Assembly: GCA_035041965.1 (NCBI GenBank)
Contig: JAPYMA010000023.1
Coordinates: forward strand, 186,001-250,000
Length of the DNA: 64,000 bases
Source: Anisakis pegreffii
Taxonomy: Eukaryota > Nematoda > Chromadorea > Rhabditida > Anisakidae
Direction of reading: 5' to 3'
The notes below the pieces were generated by a model that was not told the DNA's origin, searched no databases, and saw nothing but the letters and a program-made list of their open reading frames with translations. This document shows positions 53,001-64,000 of the stretch, one piece after another. The position numbers and the translations under genes are program-made. Each line of letters starts with the position of its first letter. The first letter of the stretch is position 1.

Positions 53001-53897
53001 TCGAAATCAGAAATTTTCTATTCGTTTTGGAACGATACTTCGATAATTGCATGATATTTTGATAATAACTTTCATGTTAGAACAATGTATCACTCTAAAC
53101 TTGTGAGGAATTCAACGAAAATTCTGAACTTAATGCGGCAACAGTCGACAAGACAAGTTCTTCTGGCTTCGCATGAGGTCAGATTTTGTTAGTTAACTTT
53201 GAGAGAATTTTACAACATCAAACTTCAAAATTCTATCAAATTCGCCGAATAAACATTTTCGTTAAAACCACTGGCAACATTGTGTTCATGTCATCTTAGA
53301 GCCAATCGAATCGCTGACATTAATAAACAATACCATGTTGTCTGATGTTCCAGGTCACATTTTACGCCTAATCACCACCATGAAACATCATGCAAAGTTA
53401 ATGTGCATCGCAATGAAACTATCGCTGAATGTCACACGACATTTGATATCATTGGGTTTAAGTTATCAGATAATATGATCTAATAGTGACCACAGAATGA
53501 CTTACACGGTTGTTTTATTACTACCATAACTTCGCAGTAAACTCACATTCGTCCTCACTCATATCCTGTCTTGTACTCTATTAACATTAACTAAATCCCA
53601 AATGTAACAAATCGACCACAGTACATAATAAACATTGTCATATAACGGCAATTAACCTGCGTAAAGTTCAAGAACGTCTGCGTCCAGTCTTCGAATGCCA
53701 CAGTTCACCATACTCAGCCGTCTCGTCCTGGGATCTAGCAACGACGGTATATCTTTCAGTGCACTACCGTCACACTGCACCGAATGCCGCTGGTCGGCAG
53801 TGCACTCGCATCCTACCGGGCACATACCATACACCGATCGTACGAGCAAGAGCAAACCGAGTGAATATAGTCGAATAATGCATCGCACATGATCCAT
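47076..53897 (-). CDS. LRR single-pass receptor B, inverted paralogue of A
   Basis: Exons on the minus strand: 53897-53657, 51389-51238, 50198-49950, 49818-49684, 49228-49067, 48563-48394, 48195-48048 and 47654-47076, giving about 611 residues. Signal peptide (MDHVRCIIRLYSLGLLLLVR), LRRNT cap CPVGCECTADQRHSVQC, about 13 LRRs (for example LDVSNNAIEEIGRGFFRYQ and LSHNRLRHLSNDALKSL) and a partial LRRCT (NPFECNRELLSFL, then SCSSPDEL). One helix (VTLIIVCSALTVMSLLTLPI) leads to a tail of about 160 residues with YDKTDLLTKQTFYS and a C-terminal KSQL. Exons 2-7 equal those of A in length (152, 249, 135, 162, 170, 148) and phase. The small exon 8 that supplies the closing cysteines in A was not found in B (interval 48047-47655), so it is missing or unresolved. 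The exon 3 acceptor (ttttgaag) is weak. A cag acceptor lies 20 bases before the start. Confidence 0.82.
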
Positions 53898-56800
53898 TAC
53901 CTCAGAGCGGATTAGAACTGCAATTTACACACGATTCAATAGAACTTCGACGTTGCTTCAAATCGTTGTCACGAAATTCTCACGAATTTTGAACGCTCCT
54001 TATTGCGCGACAATATTTTCACTATCTAAAATCATGCACTTAACAAAATCCAATACCTCTGTCAGAAGGATATTAAATATTGATGCATTTCGTGCCACGT
54101 CAAAAACAAACACATGTGTTCCAATATGATGAAAAGTATGCGTGCATTAATAAAACTAAAATAACAGTACCTAGAACATGCACTATGCACTATTTTGTAT
54201 TGTCCGTTAATCAGTACCTAAAATTCTATTTCTCATTTGATTAGACGAATTTTGCGTGCTGTACAAAAATATTTAAACTGAAAATTCATTTTGAGCGCAC
54301 AAACTCAGTCTACTCAAAAATCGAGCATTAGGTCTTAAGTAATCGAACATCAATAGAATAATAACCAAAACAGGAATATGTGAATGTCATAAACAGTATA
54401 TTTATTGCATATAATATAATACAATAGATAATAAGTTATATTATATATGCGGATGAGCCCTTAATGCACGCCATCGCAATCCATTAACAAACAAATAGAT
54501 TCTGTCTTTTCTCACTACGAACAACCCGCAACGACCTCCACCAGCCTAATGCCACCAACACCATCATCTTTCGATCCATCTTCCTATTTCCATAATCTAT
54601 TCTAGTCTATTAATCCTTCTTATTTCTTAACTGCCTTGACGGCCACTTCCCACTCACTGCTTGATAGAATTTTCTCTCTTTTTTTCAAGGATAATTTGCA
54701 AAAACTTACGCAAATTTTCCTCTGATTAACTATCCGTCATAAATAAATGGAACTTATGCAGGAGTATACGTGTGAGTGTTGGATGGCCATCTTACCACAA
54801 TAAACACAACGGAAGTTCAGAGCAAGGCCATTGAGATATGAAAAAAATTATGAAAGATTGTGAAAAAAAATTTAATGGGGCTTATAAATCCATGAAAACA
54901 TGAGAGCATTTCCGTCTTCTTTCAGTTCGATGTATGAACACAGAGCAAGGACATTAACTGCTGCAGACTAACTCAATGAGACGTGAATCTTTCGAGCAAA
55001 CCAACTGAATGTTTGCATGAAAATTTCTCAAATTTTGTTCAGATGAACCCATCACAATCAGTAAATATTGAATTCATGTGACAGACATAACAGGATATCG
55101 TAAATACGAATTAACTCGCTAAGCTGAGTGCACATATACAAATAGAAGATGAGAAACTAAATTCGATACCTCTATGACGAATCGCTTCATCATCTGACAA
55201 GCGATGCAGTCCAGCTTCGTAAGTACGCATTCATATTATTGAGCCTAATTGATATATTACGCATGAAATATGTATGTTTGTGGAATACGTGAGAGGAACG
55301 ATGAGATCGAATTCGCATCAAATTGTATGGCCGCGGCGCTTACAGTCGTCAACAAATGTAGAACATCGCTTTAAAAGCAATATGAGACGTTTAGTGCGTC
55401 GTTTGGTGAATGGCAAAAGGGCTGTTGTGGTTTTAGGCCGAGATCTTGGAGCTGAGAATTGAAAGCCAAGATTAGGTTAGTGCCCCCACTGTGACGAATG
55501 GTGTTATCGCAATGCACCTGCTTACCATCTTATTACCTTCACAGGCTCAATTTTAGATGTTTTCTTTTGATAGAATCCATCACTTATGATGATGATGATC
55601 ATCATGATGGCATGCTGTCGCTTATACCAACACTCACTCTGAAATACTACTGTTTTGTTATTCGTTAACATTACCATATTGCTGCAACTATTTGTTCATA
55701 GCCACTAATTCGCTCATACTTCCCTCTTGAATGACACAATCAATGAATCTTCAATCGAATCATTTAAATGAATTAATAAATTGACTGACTCATGCTTCCC
55801 AAATCTAAATGAGGCTCATGTCGCTTAACTGAAATGAAAGTACTGTCCGACAAAGAACAGTTGTGATACTTACTGTTGAATGATACAATTCGTTATTGAG
55901 ATGCGTGAACAAAAGAACCGTGCAATATAAACGAATTCGCCGAAAACAAAGGGCGATTATGCAGACGAATGCATTTCCTTGAAGGGAACGGTAATGATAG
56001 AGCTGAAATGCATGCAAACTGCATGATGAATACGACGAATGAAATTGCGATTCGATGAGGATGATGATAGCGAATCGTAAAGATTATTAATACCTCTTCA
56101 CATCTTTATGGGAGAATTGCTCATTGAGATCAAGAGAGCCTAGATGAGGTAAGAGCAGTAGCGCAAAAAGTGGAAACCACTTTGAATATAATTAGATGAT
56201 GAGCACACCATCGTTGTCAACTACAACTTCAATGGAATTCTACCGCATAATGATTGGATCACGAACACAAATTATCGCTGCAACTCCTTACTCATCAATC
56301 AACTCATTCGTTCATTCCATAACAAAACGCTACTGAATGTGCCACTAATGGCGCTTGAACACTTCAAAAGAACAATTCCATGCACCTGCAACATTCCATG
56401 GATTTCTTTTCATTTGCGTCAAACTCATCAACTTTATGAATGAAATGAATCCGTAATGAAAATGAATGAATGAATTCCTAAGTGCTCACGCTTTAAGTGA
56501 ATAAGTATGAGTTCTCATCAACCTCATGAATAATTGAATTCCTAAGAGCATCGAAATAGTTTGCGATCTCAGTGACAGGTGTAATTTTCAGCATCCACAA
56601 CGGTCAGAGAACAGTTCACGGCAGCAGAACGATTGTGAACTGTTGTTTTCAATACAAAATTACACATATACTTAGTATTTAATTAGCCAGCATTAAATAC
56701 TAGCAGTAATTAATTTCTGTATGAATGCATGTTTATGTTTACCATACACGCAGAACACAGTCATTAAGACGAATGCCTCAATTTACATCTGTGTTCATTG

Positions 56801-59800
56801 CTAAAAACCACTGAATAATCGTTCTCACTAATGCGCAAGCCAAGTTTCATATTACAGTATTCACGGGAGCATTCATTATAGCAACATTTCAACCCACTCA
56901 ACGTACAATTTGAATAGAATATGAAATGCAATCGAATGTAGCATGTGCTGCATCAATATCAACTGGGAATTTCGAAGAAGTTTTAGGTTTAAGGATGCTT
57001 AAACTAAATGGATATGATGAATATTTGATTTGATATTTTAAATCTGAATAAACGACTCTTTTCAAGCAGTGAATTCCCTAATGAGAAGTGCAACTGATCG
57101 TGAGTGTTCACAAAATGGGAAATGAAAACACACAATTTTGAGGGTTTAGATAAGATTAAAGACTTCGATAAAAGGGCATAATTTGTGAGCAGTTTTTTAG
57201 CTAAATAGAGCTAGTCGAGCCATCAGCAACGATCACGATAAACTGCTTCAATTTCACTCTCTTAATGCAACTACAATATTTTATGCTGACTTTGTATCCG
57301 AAAGTGTGAAGAGGCGTGTCTAGACAATCATTTATAAATTGAAATCCTTCAATGCGCAAATCATGTCAGATTCGTTTTGAACAGAACGTTTGAACTTTAA
57401 TCTGTTCTTAGGATAAATATGCAAAAAGAAAGTTTTCCATTGAAACACACGCTGTCTAATATCTTTCTTATTAATTTGGATTGTTGATGATGAAAGCAAT
57501 TATAGAATTACGTTTTGGTTACATATCTAGCGCGCCTCCACTTCTACCGAATACTTGCATCGTATCTATGCGGTAGCCAAGCAGTTCGAAGCACGACTAT
57601 CACAAAAATTTGCATACGAAGGATGGCATCGCTGTGAGCATGATCTCAAAACAAGCAAACGAGAGAATGGCATTGATATTGATGATCGGTAAGTTTGCAC
57701 ACAAAATCTGATAAGAAATCTCTATCGTAAAAGTGAAATGCGAATCATCACGGAGATATAATAAGATGAGCAATAAAAACGACAGTAATAATAATGATCG
57801 CTGCAATAGATACGAACAACCACTAAGAATAATAATGAGGATGATGCGTATCGACGAAAGTGCATGAAGGAATCAAGCACGATAGATGGATGGATGGGTC
57901 ACTTCAATGAGAGATTTGAAAGGAAATGAATGTATCACCGTCGTTCTCTTGATAACGCATATTCGCCTTCCACCAAAACATTCACATACATTAGCATATC
58001 GCCACCGTCCTCCCCACTCATATCTCAGGACAATCCAATCTCCTCTTATTCAATCCTCCTCCCACTGATCTATCTCATGGCCATCAAACGTGATCGTTCA
58101 TTCGCTACGCCCATTTAGTCCTCCAACGCAATTGTTTGCTGTTCGAGAAACTCTCAAAAAAGTATCATCTCCAAACCCGAAAATTTCACCTTCTTTATTC
58201 TTTACTCACATAAACGATACCGATCATGAGACTGCTGATTTTGCGTGATGGAGGAGATAATAATTATAATAGTAATGTAGATAATAATAAGTTTATTTAT
58301 CGATGAAGTTATTATCGCCTTTGTCCTCTTCTTTCTTCTTATGGCCAGTGGTAAGGTATAGCAAACGCTGTGGTTTGACGTAACCAAAAGATCAACGAAA
58401 CGTCAACTGACGGCATCCTCTCATCAATTGTGCTGACTCCGAAAGGAAATAATTTATCTTAATTAAAGGCGATGCGGCTGATGGGATGACTGAACGAGAG
58501 AATGCCTCAAGCATACGAATGTCAGTCATTTTAGAGTCGTGATTCATTCATAATTAAGGGATTCTTTGCTTGACGGCAATGAAGGCATTCACTATTCACA
58601 GAGTCAGTTGTTTGCGGGACTTTTTGAAAAACATTTTCATTTCGTTTTAAAATATGCACGATAAATTGGGAAGTCTTTTTATGAATCAAAAGAAGTCCCT
58701 ATTTTCGTTCACCCGTTCATCGATATTAGCTTGCAGAAAAAGACGCTTCTATCTATAAACGAGCTGGTGCTTAAATTGGATTATATATGGAGCGCGAACA
58801 GGAGGGAGCATCCTTGAATAGGAAAATTATGACCATCATTATTTTATTATTACTAATGCTATCATACTGCGATTGCGTCATAAGCAATGTGTCATAATGA
58901 AGCTTGCATTCTATTTATGATTATTTTATGGCATCTAGAACGTTTATGTATTTTATGTAATCATCCCGTAATTTATGACCAGTCCAGGTCGTAAATGATG
59001 ATTAGCACCTTTTGGGGGCAACACTGATCTGCAGTTAAACAAAATGCTCAGTTATTGATAATGTCGACTGCATATCATTTGTGATTCGTATTCGCACTTA
59101 TATCATGTGACATTCATGAGAAAGTGAATGTTACATATGAGTCATTTCATCAGGATTTGCGAATATGGCATTCAAATTTCGCGTTCGATATGCACAACAG
59201 TTCTAATTTTATGAAAAATAAAAAATGATCGGACTACCTTGACATTCGTTTTTTTTACTATTTTTGTGTGCACAACGTCATTTCTGGATTACAAAAAAGG
59301 ATGCCATCATTGTGCTATGTCATACGATGGTCAACAATTGCTAAAACATTATGCACTAACAATTTTTAATCGACATTATCTACTTCCAGTTTTCTGATGA
59401 AGTCAATTTAGCTGAATGTGATAGGTCAAGCTTGGAATTAAAATTTTTGTCGTATATGTGCACGATTCTTTTCATTTGCGAGTCGAGTCACGATGAAAAT
59501 GGCATTGTCGAACTGAACGGAAGACAAAAAATTGGTGTGCTCGTCTCGATTCGTTCTAGGGAAGTTCAGGTGGTATGGTTCATAGCCAGCTGTTTTCACT
59601 ACTATGAAAAAGTGCAAATATGGGCTTAACTTTTCGAACGCAAACCGATAACGTGCAGGTGAATTATAACGATTATGAAACAATTCTTCGAACTACCGTC
59701 AAGAAAATTTTGGCAACACAAAAAAATTTTCAAATGTTCCCGTCTGAGAATAGGCGTTTCATTTGTTTTAGTAGAAAAGGTTCAGTTCATTTGGATAATT

Positions 59801-61334
59801 TGATTGATTATTTTTGGAATCATTTGATTACTGACATACTCTGATTGTTATGCGTCGTATTGCAAATGCAGTTGACGACGTACTGAGCTTTCAGCGAAAC
59901 CTTTCGTCCAGCCATTTCCTTGCTCATTTGAAAAATCATTTGTGCCAAACAAAACGCAAGGCAAAGTGCAACTCGAAAATGTCGTTCACAGAAATGACTC
60001 GAAAGGTTACTAAGCACTGACTGCGTTGAGTAAAGGAAACGATGATGCCGAGGTCATGAAAATTTCATTCATATATACTTTTGACATGATTTCGACTCTC
60101 AAACGAGGCTGAGAAAGAACACAAATGTTTACACGTTCAAGCACCCAATATGCTGGTAACCATGTAAAGAGGTATTGTACAATAGAATGATAAGATTAAA
60201 TCATTTCACAATGCACTTCCTTTGTAACATAATATTAATGTCCATTTGAATATTTCATGAATCGTTCCATCATTATTTTATGACAGGTTGATCTGAGCTC
60301 ATTCGCAGTTGACTTCTCTTACTCACTGAATGACGACTGCCCATTTGCGCGACTGCAACGTTAATGAGGCAGTGCTCTTGGTATGCTTGACAGATCATGC
60401 GAAACAGATTTCAGTGGATACGTTCCGATTGATTTGATAATTACTCATTGTTCATCAGCTTCGTAACATAAATGAATGAGGTACTTAATAAGCATGTATG
60501 TTATTGTCTCAATTGACTACCAGCTCAATTGTCATCAAAATTTATGCATGATGCCTAATGATTATTGAGTGAAGCTAACAATGAACTCAATGGTAAGGGA
60601 AATCAATGCATGCTTTTCTGGACAAAATTCAGTGTAATTGCTTAGAAAATGTAATAAGGCAACGAAAAAGTTTAGCCCACCAATAAGCTTATCTCACATG
60701 TCACCAAAACGTGAAATAATATATTTATTCGGTTGTAAAGACAACGGAGAAACCAAATACCGAAGAACTTCAATTGTTAAAAATACACAATATGCATCCA
60801 TATGAAGTTTCATAAGTATTATCTTCAGTGCATATTGTTCGCAACTTATGAAAATGAGTAAATGTAACTGAACAAAAACTGAAGCGTAAGTTTCTTCGAT
60901 AGTATGTGACTATTGGCAACGTTTATTCTTCATATGATAAACGGATCGACAGCAGTAAAAAGGTCACCTAAAAGAGCCAGTGAACTGCTCAAGCTTTCCT
61001 ACTCGACTAGTTGAAAAGAAGACGAGTAATCATAAGAGGCGATGCATTTAGCATAAATCGTTGCGAACAAATAACCACTACTAATTATAACGTGAAAGGT
61101 TCACATAGTTTGAATTGTGAATATGATGAAACGTATGAGTCATACAAGAGAACGAAGAAATCGAGTATCCAATATGCACAATTAAGTGAATTATGTGCAA
61201 TTCACAGGGAAATGCTTAATGATGATGGTCAGCAACAAACAATACTCAGTGAATCATAATCACAGAAAGAAGAGGTAAGGGAAATCAATGTTTGTTGTGA
61301 ATGAGTGCTTTGCATAAAGCGGAACTAGCTAGGG
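53898..61334. other. Gene-poor interval upstream of LRR receptor B
   Basis: The right-hand promoter region of the LRR B gene is included. Coding-like but unassigned patches occur at about 59460-59570 (+, HDENGIVELNGRQKIGVLV, ending at a possible donor CAG|gtggta), 59620-59844 (+) and 61011-61259 (+, an acidic/polar ORF ending before the hAT-like element). None shows a known domain. A (GAT)n palindrome lies near 55588 and TAT-rich tracts near 57.8 and 58.3 kb. Confidence 0.3.
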
Positions 61335-62073
61335 CAGTGGTTCTCACGTTCGGGTTTTCCACTACCCCTTTTGATGATCTGGCAGGCCGCCGTTACCTCC
61401 CAAAACGGGTAATTTCACTCTTAGACCATTGTGTTGATCATTACTGCAATCGATTATGATTGCATGAAAAGCTATTGTCTATGACAAGTTCACTTCGAAC
61501 TGATTTAGATGAATTCTCATTCTTTTCAGACGTGTTGTATTCACTCTCATAGCTATTACATGCGAATATCGTTCTCTTGATGAGTTTCTCTCATTCACTT
61601 CGTCTCATTTCACTTCACAGTTCGAATCAATTTCTTATTCTGTAGCACATACTATTTAGTGGATGCGTTGACGAGTGTTGACAGCCGAAACCAACAATAC
61701 AGCAATCGAATATTATTACTCAGCAACGTTCCACAGTCAAATGATGAATTATAGAGTGTATTTGATAGAATGAGAATTTGACTTTAATTATTCACTGAAA
61801 TGAATGAGAAATTGGAAGAAGAGAACACTTTTGGTGATAAAAGTTATGAGAGCGATTGTAACAGCAAGGAAAAGAATGAAAACCCTGTTAAAACGAATGA
61901 AAACCCTGTTAGGCTAGCCCCATTCACATATCCAAGTTAAGAAACACCATCACGATGGCGTTCCATCAAAATACAACAGCTGCAAAACATACCAATTTCC
62001 CAACTCCCCCCTTTACCCCTTGGCACCTCCAAATTACCCAAAATGGGTAATTTCACCCGTATGAGAACCACTG
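61335..62073. mobile_element. Non-autonomous hAT-like DNA transposon (MITE)
   Basis: The left end is CAGTGGTTCTCAcgttcgg and the right end is the reverse complement of CAGTGGTTCTCATacgggtg: terminal inverted repeats of at least 12 bases, with the CAGTGGTTCTCA ends typical of hAT elements. Flanks agctaggg (61327-61334) and gactaggg (62074-62081) match at 6 of 8 positions, fitting an 8-bp target duplication. Sub-terminal blocks at both ends repeat gggtaatttcac with acctcc next to it. The 739-bp interior has no transposase ORF. Confidence 0.78.
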
Positions 62074-62639
62074 GACTAGGGAATCAACAATTATGAGTTG
62101 AACAGAGCAGTAGTTTCAATAACGAACGAATAAAGAAGCATTCTTCTTGCAAGATTGCAATCTTCAGTAATTTCCGTTCCATTGCAAGTAATTACATAGA
62201 ACGTTAAAAAATGATGGTTTTCACAGAAGATGTTCTTCGCTCAAAAAAATCTTGATTGAAATGATAATTGTGATGCTTAATAAAATGATAAAAAGCTGTA
62301 TTTCAAAATTTCAACAAATTCCAAAAAGTACCAAAGAAATAAAGGTCGTATATTTGCCCTGATTTGGGAAGCTGGAACGAATAAGAAAAAAGAATTTGTG
62401 ATTAGGAGGAAAAAATTTGAGTGTTGAAACGTAGTTGATGCTGTGTAGTGCAAAAAAATGCTTATTGTAATTGTTGACTTTTAAGCAATCGCAATACAGG
62501 TCGTCGTTACATAGAAGTACTCCCCAATTCCGCTTTCTGAAGGTATAGCACACTTTCCGTAGCACAAATATGTTCATGGTACATTCGAAAGGAACACCTC
62601 CCTATTCCTGATAACTTGGCTTATTTCTGCCCGTTTTAG

Positions 62640-62860
62640 TAAAACTAGAACTTCGATCAGAAAGGCTTTCTAAAATGCTTTCAGAAAATGTTCTTCTAGT
62701 CTGAAAAATGGAACCAAAGGTAGTCTTTCGAGAGTACCTGAGATTTTTGGTTCCATTTTTTTGACCAGACCAGTCAGGTATAACAAGTACTTGACTGAAT
62801 GATAATAAATATAATAAATGTAATAAGTACCTGACTGATCATTCAGTCAGGTACTCTTTT
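62640..62860. repeat. Nested inverted repeats (hairpin cluster)
   Basis: aaaaatggaaccaaa (about 62704) pairs with tttggttccattttt (about 62747). gtacctgactga (about 62827) pairs with tcagtcaggtac (about 62843) across four bases. Further copies of cagtcaggta and agtacttgactgaatg lie at 62771-62800. The cluster resembles a small palindromic element or nested MITE remnants. No coding sequence. Confidence 0.6.
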
Positions 62861-63259
62861 AAGCTTGAATCTTCTGCTGTGCCCTGTTTATAATATCGCA
62901 GTTTTTTTCTTCCTTTCACTGGATGAGAAACATTAAGAGTTGGAACAAAATAATTTCGATTCGCTGAAACAATGTAAAACGAAGCATTAACTTCGTCAAG
63001 TCATTTTTTGTTGATTTCATTTTGTTGGTGTGATACTGATGACATTCATCAGTAATTGTTCCAATCACTTAAGACCGTTTCTGTCCAAACTAAAAATAAA
63101 CGATCCCTGCATTACTGCCCTGTTGTTTTCATTTCATCAGTAAAAATAAGTATTGATAGCGTTACTAATGCCGAGTGCCTTATCAGCAACATCCAACTGA
63201 CAATCGATGCAAATGCTAATAAAAATATGATCGTTATCATTTCTTTTTCCATTAGTGCA

Positions 63260-63480
63260 TTCAATTTTTATTGTTACGAAAATATATTTACATTATCATT
63301 GTCATTGATGTTGTTGTTGTTACTTTTTTTAAAAAAATATGGAAATCGAAATTTTTTCAGGAAGAGTGTTTTTGTTAGTAACTATATCATTACTACCGTT
63401 ATTATTATTGTTGTTATTAGTATTATTATTTGTAGTAGTATCAATATCCGCATCGGTATTAGTATTGGTATTGACATTAC
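63260..63480. repeat. TTA/TTG-rich microsatellite
   Basis: An imperfect trinucleotide tract (attattattgttgttattag type). It creates long but spurious ORFs on both strands (Ile/Val-rich on plus, Asn/Thr-rich on minus). The rest of the sequence to 64000 shows nothing recognisable. Confidence 0.7.
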
Positions 63481-64000
63481 CGCTATTAGAATAGTTGTTA
63501 TTAATCACCGATATTATTACTCGGACTAAAATATGAGTACGTTGGCCCACTAAGAACACCGATTAATGGAGAACATACAGAGTGTATTCTGCAAATTGTC
63601 CGTATAAACGGACAGATTTCGTCGATTCACTGGGATTTGCATGGCTATATATCAGTGCTAAATGCATGATAATCCACTCAAACTCATGCTGAATACATCT
63701 TAATCCACTCAAAATACTCCAATATACTCAACCCATTATGAGATTTACTTAGGACGGTGATGAAACAGTTATAGGGATACCAACAACAGCAACAATAACA
63801 ATGCAATAGTGGTAGAGATCATCAATCATAACGTGGTAATCAACAATTCATATCCGAACCATCTCAACATCGACAAATGCCAATCGAAAAGTTAAACAGA
63901 TTCTTAATGAGTTGATGATGGATGGAGATCTCTTTTGAAAGATTACTTGCAATATCTATGATTCAGATATTCTAGTCGGTTAATTAGTCGTTTGAAAGCG

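Noticed and set aside
63056..63559. Long ORFs on both strands
   Set aside because: They are produced by the TTA/TTG microsatellite and have simple-sequence composition.

Overview
The window looks like chromosomal DNA from a chromadorean nematode. The sequence is AT-rich, genes are split into many short exons by long introns with TTTCAG-type acceptors, and possible splice-leader acceptors (cag) lie 0-20 bases before several start codons. A degenerate array of the nematode telomere hexamer TTAGGC sits at about 23.5 kb. The gene set also fits a worm: a CPPGG-type insulin-like peptide, extracellular leucine-rich-repeat (LRR) receptors, a P-glycoprotein-like gene and a Thr-rich mucin with a GPI-type tail. 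Long introns hint at an ascarid or spirurid rather than Caenorhabditis, but that is only a guess.

Layout: 1-888 (+) is the 3' end of a mucin-like, probably GPI-anchored protein made of 8-residue Thr/Pro repeats. 13719-5549 (-) is a multi-exon gene whose exons align in order with all twelve transmembrane helices of a P-glycoprotein (ABCB) transporter but with neither ATP-binding domain. Remnants of a further transmembrane domain follow at 3911-3293 (-). 17373-17498 (+) is an isolated first exon and 18174-17957 (-) an isolated Cys-rich last exon. 19998-18990 (-) is a two-exon insulin-like peptide gene. About 23.2-21.7 kb (-) holds a broken non-LTR retrotransposon, followed by a 64-bp inverted repeat that brackets the TTAGGC array. 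26278-26517 (+) is a candidate terminal exon. About 26.5-40.5 kb is gene-poor. 40522-44900 (+) and 53897-47076 (-) are two convergent paralogous LRR transmembrane receptors with identical core exon lengths and intron phases. 54-64 kb is gene-poor and carries a non-autonomous hAT-like element with terminal inverted repeats and an imperfect 8-bp target duplication.

The two most notable items are the ABCB-like gene reduced to its membrane domains, with reading frames intact across about 15 exons, and the inverted LRR receptor pair, which shares exon structure, a conserved cytoplasmic YDK[ST]DLL...TFYS motif and a C-terminal [ST]-x-L PDZ-ligand-like end. Exons were assembled by hand from splice signals, phase continuity and paralogue or family alignment. 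No search or transcript data were available. Most other open frames look like chance ORFs or simple-sequence artefacts.
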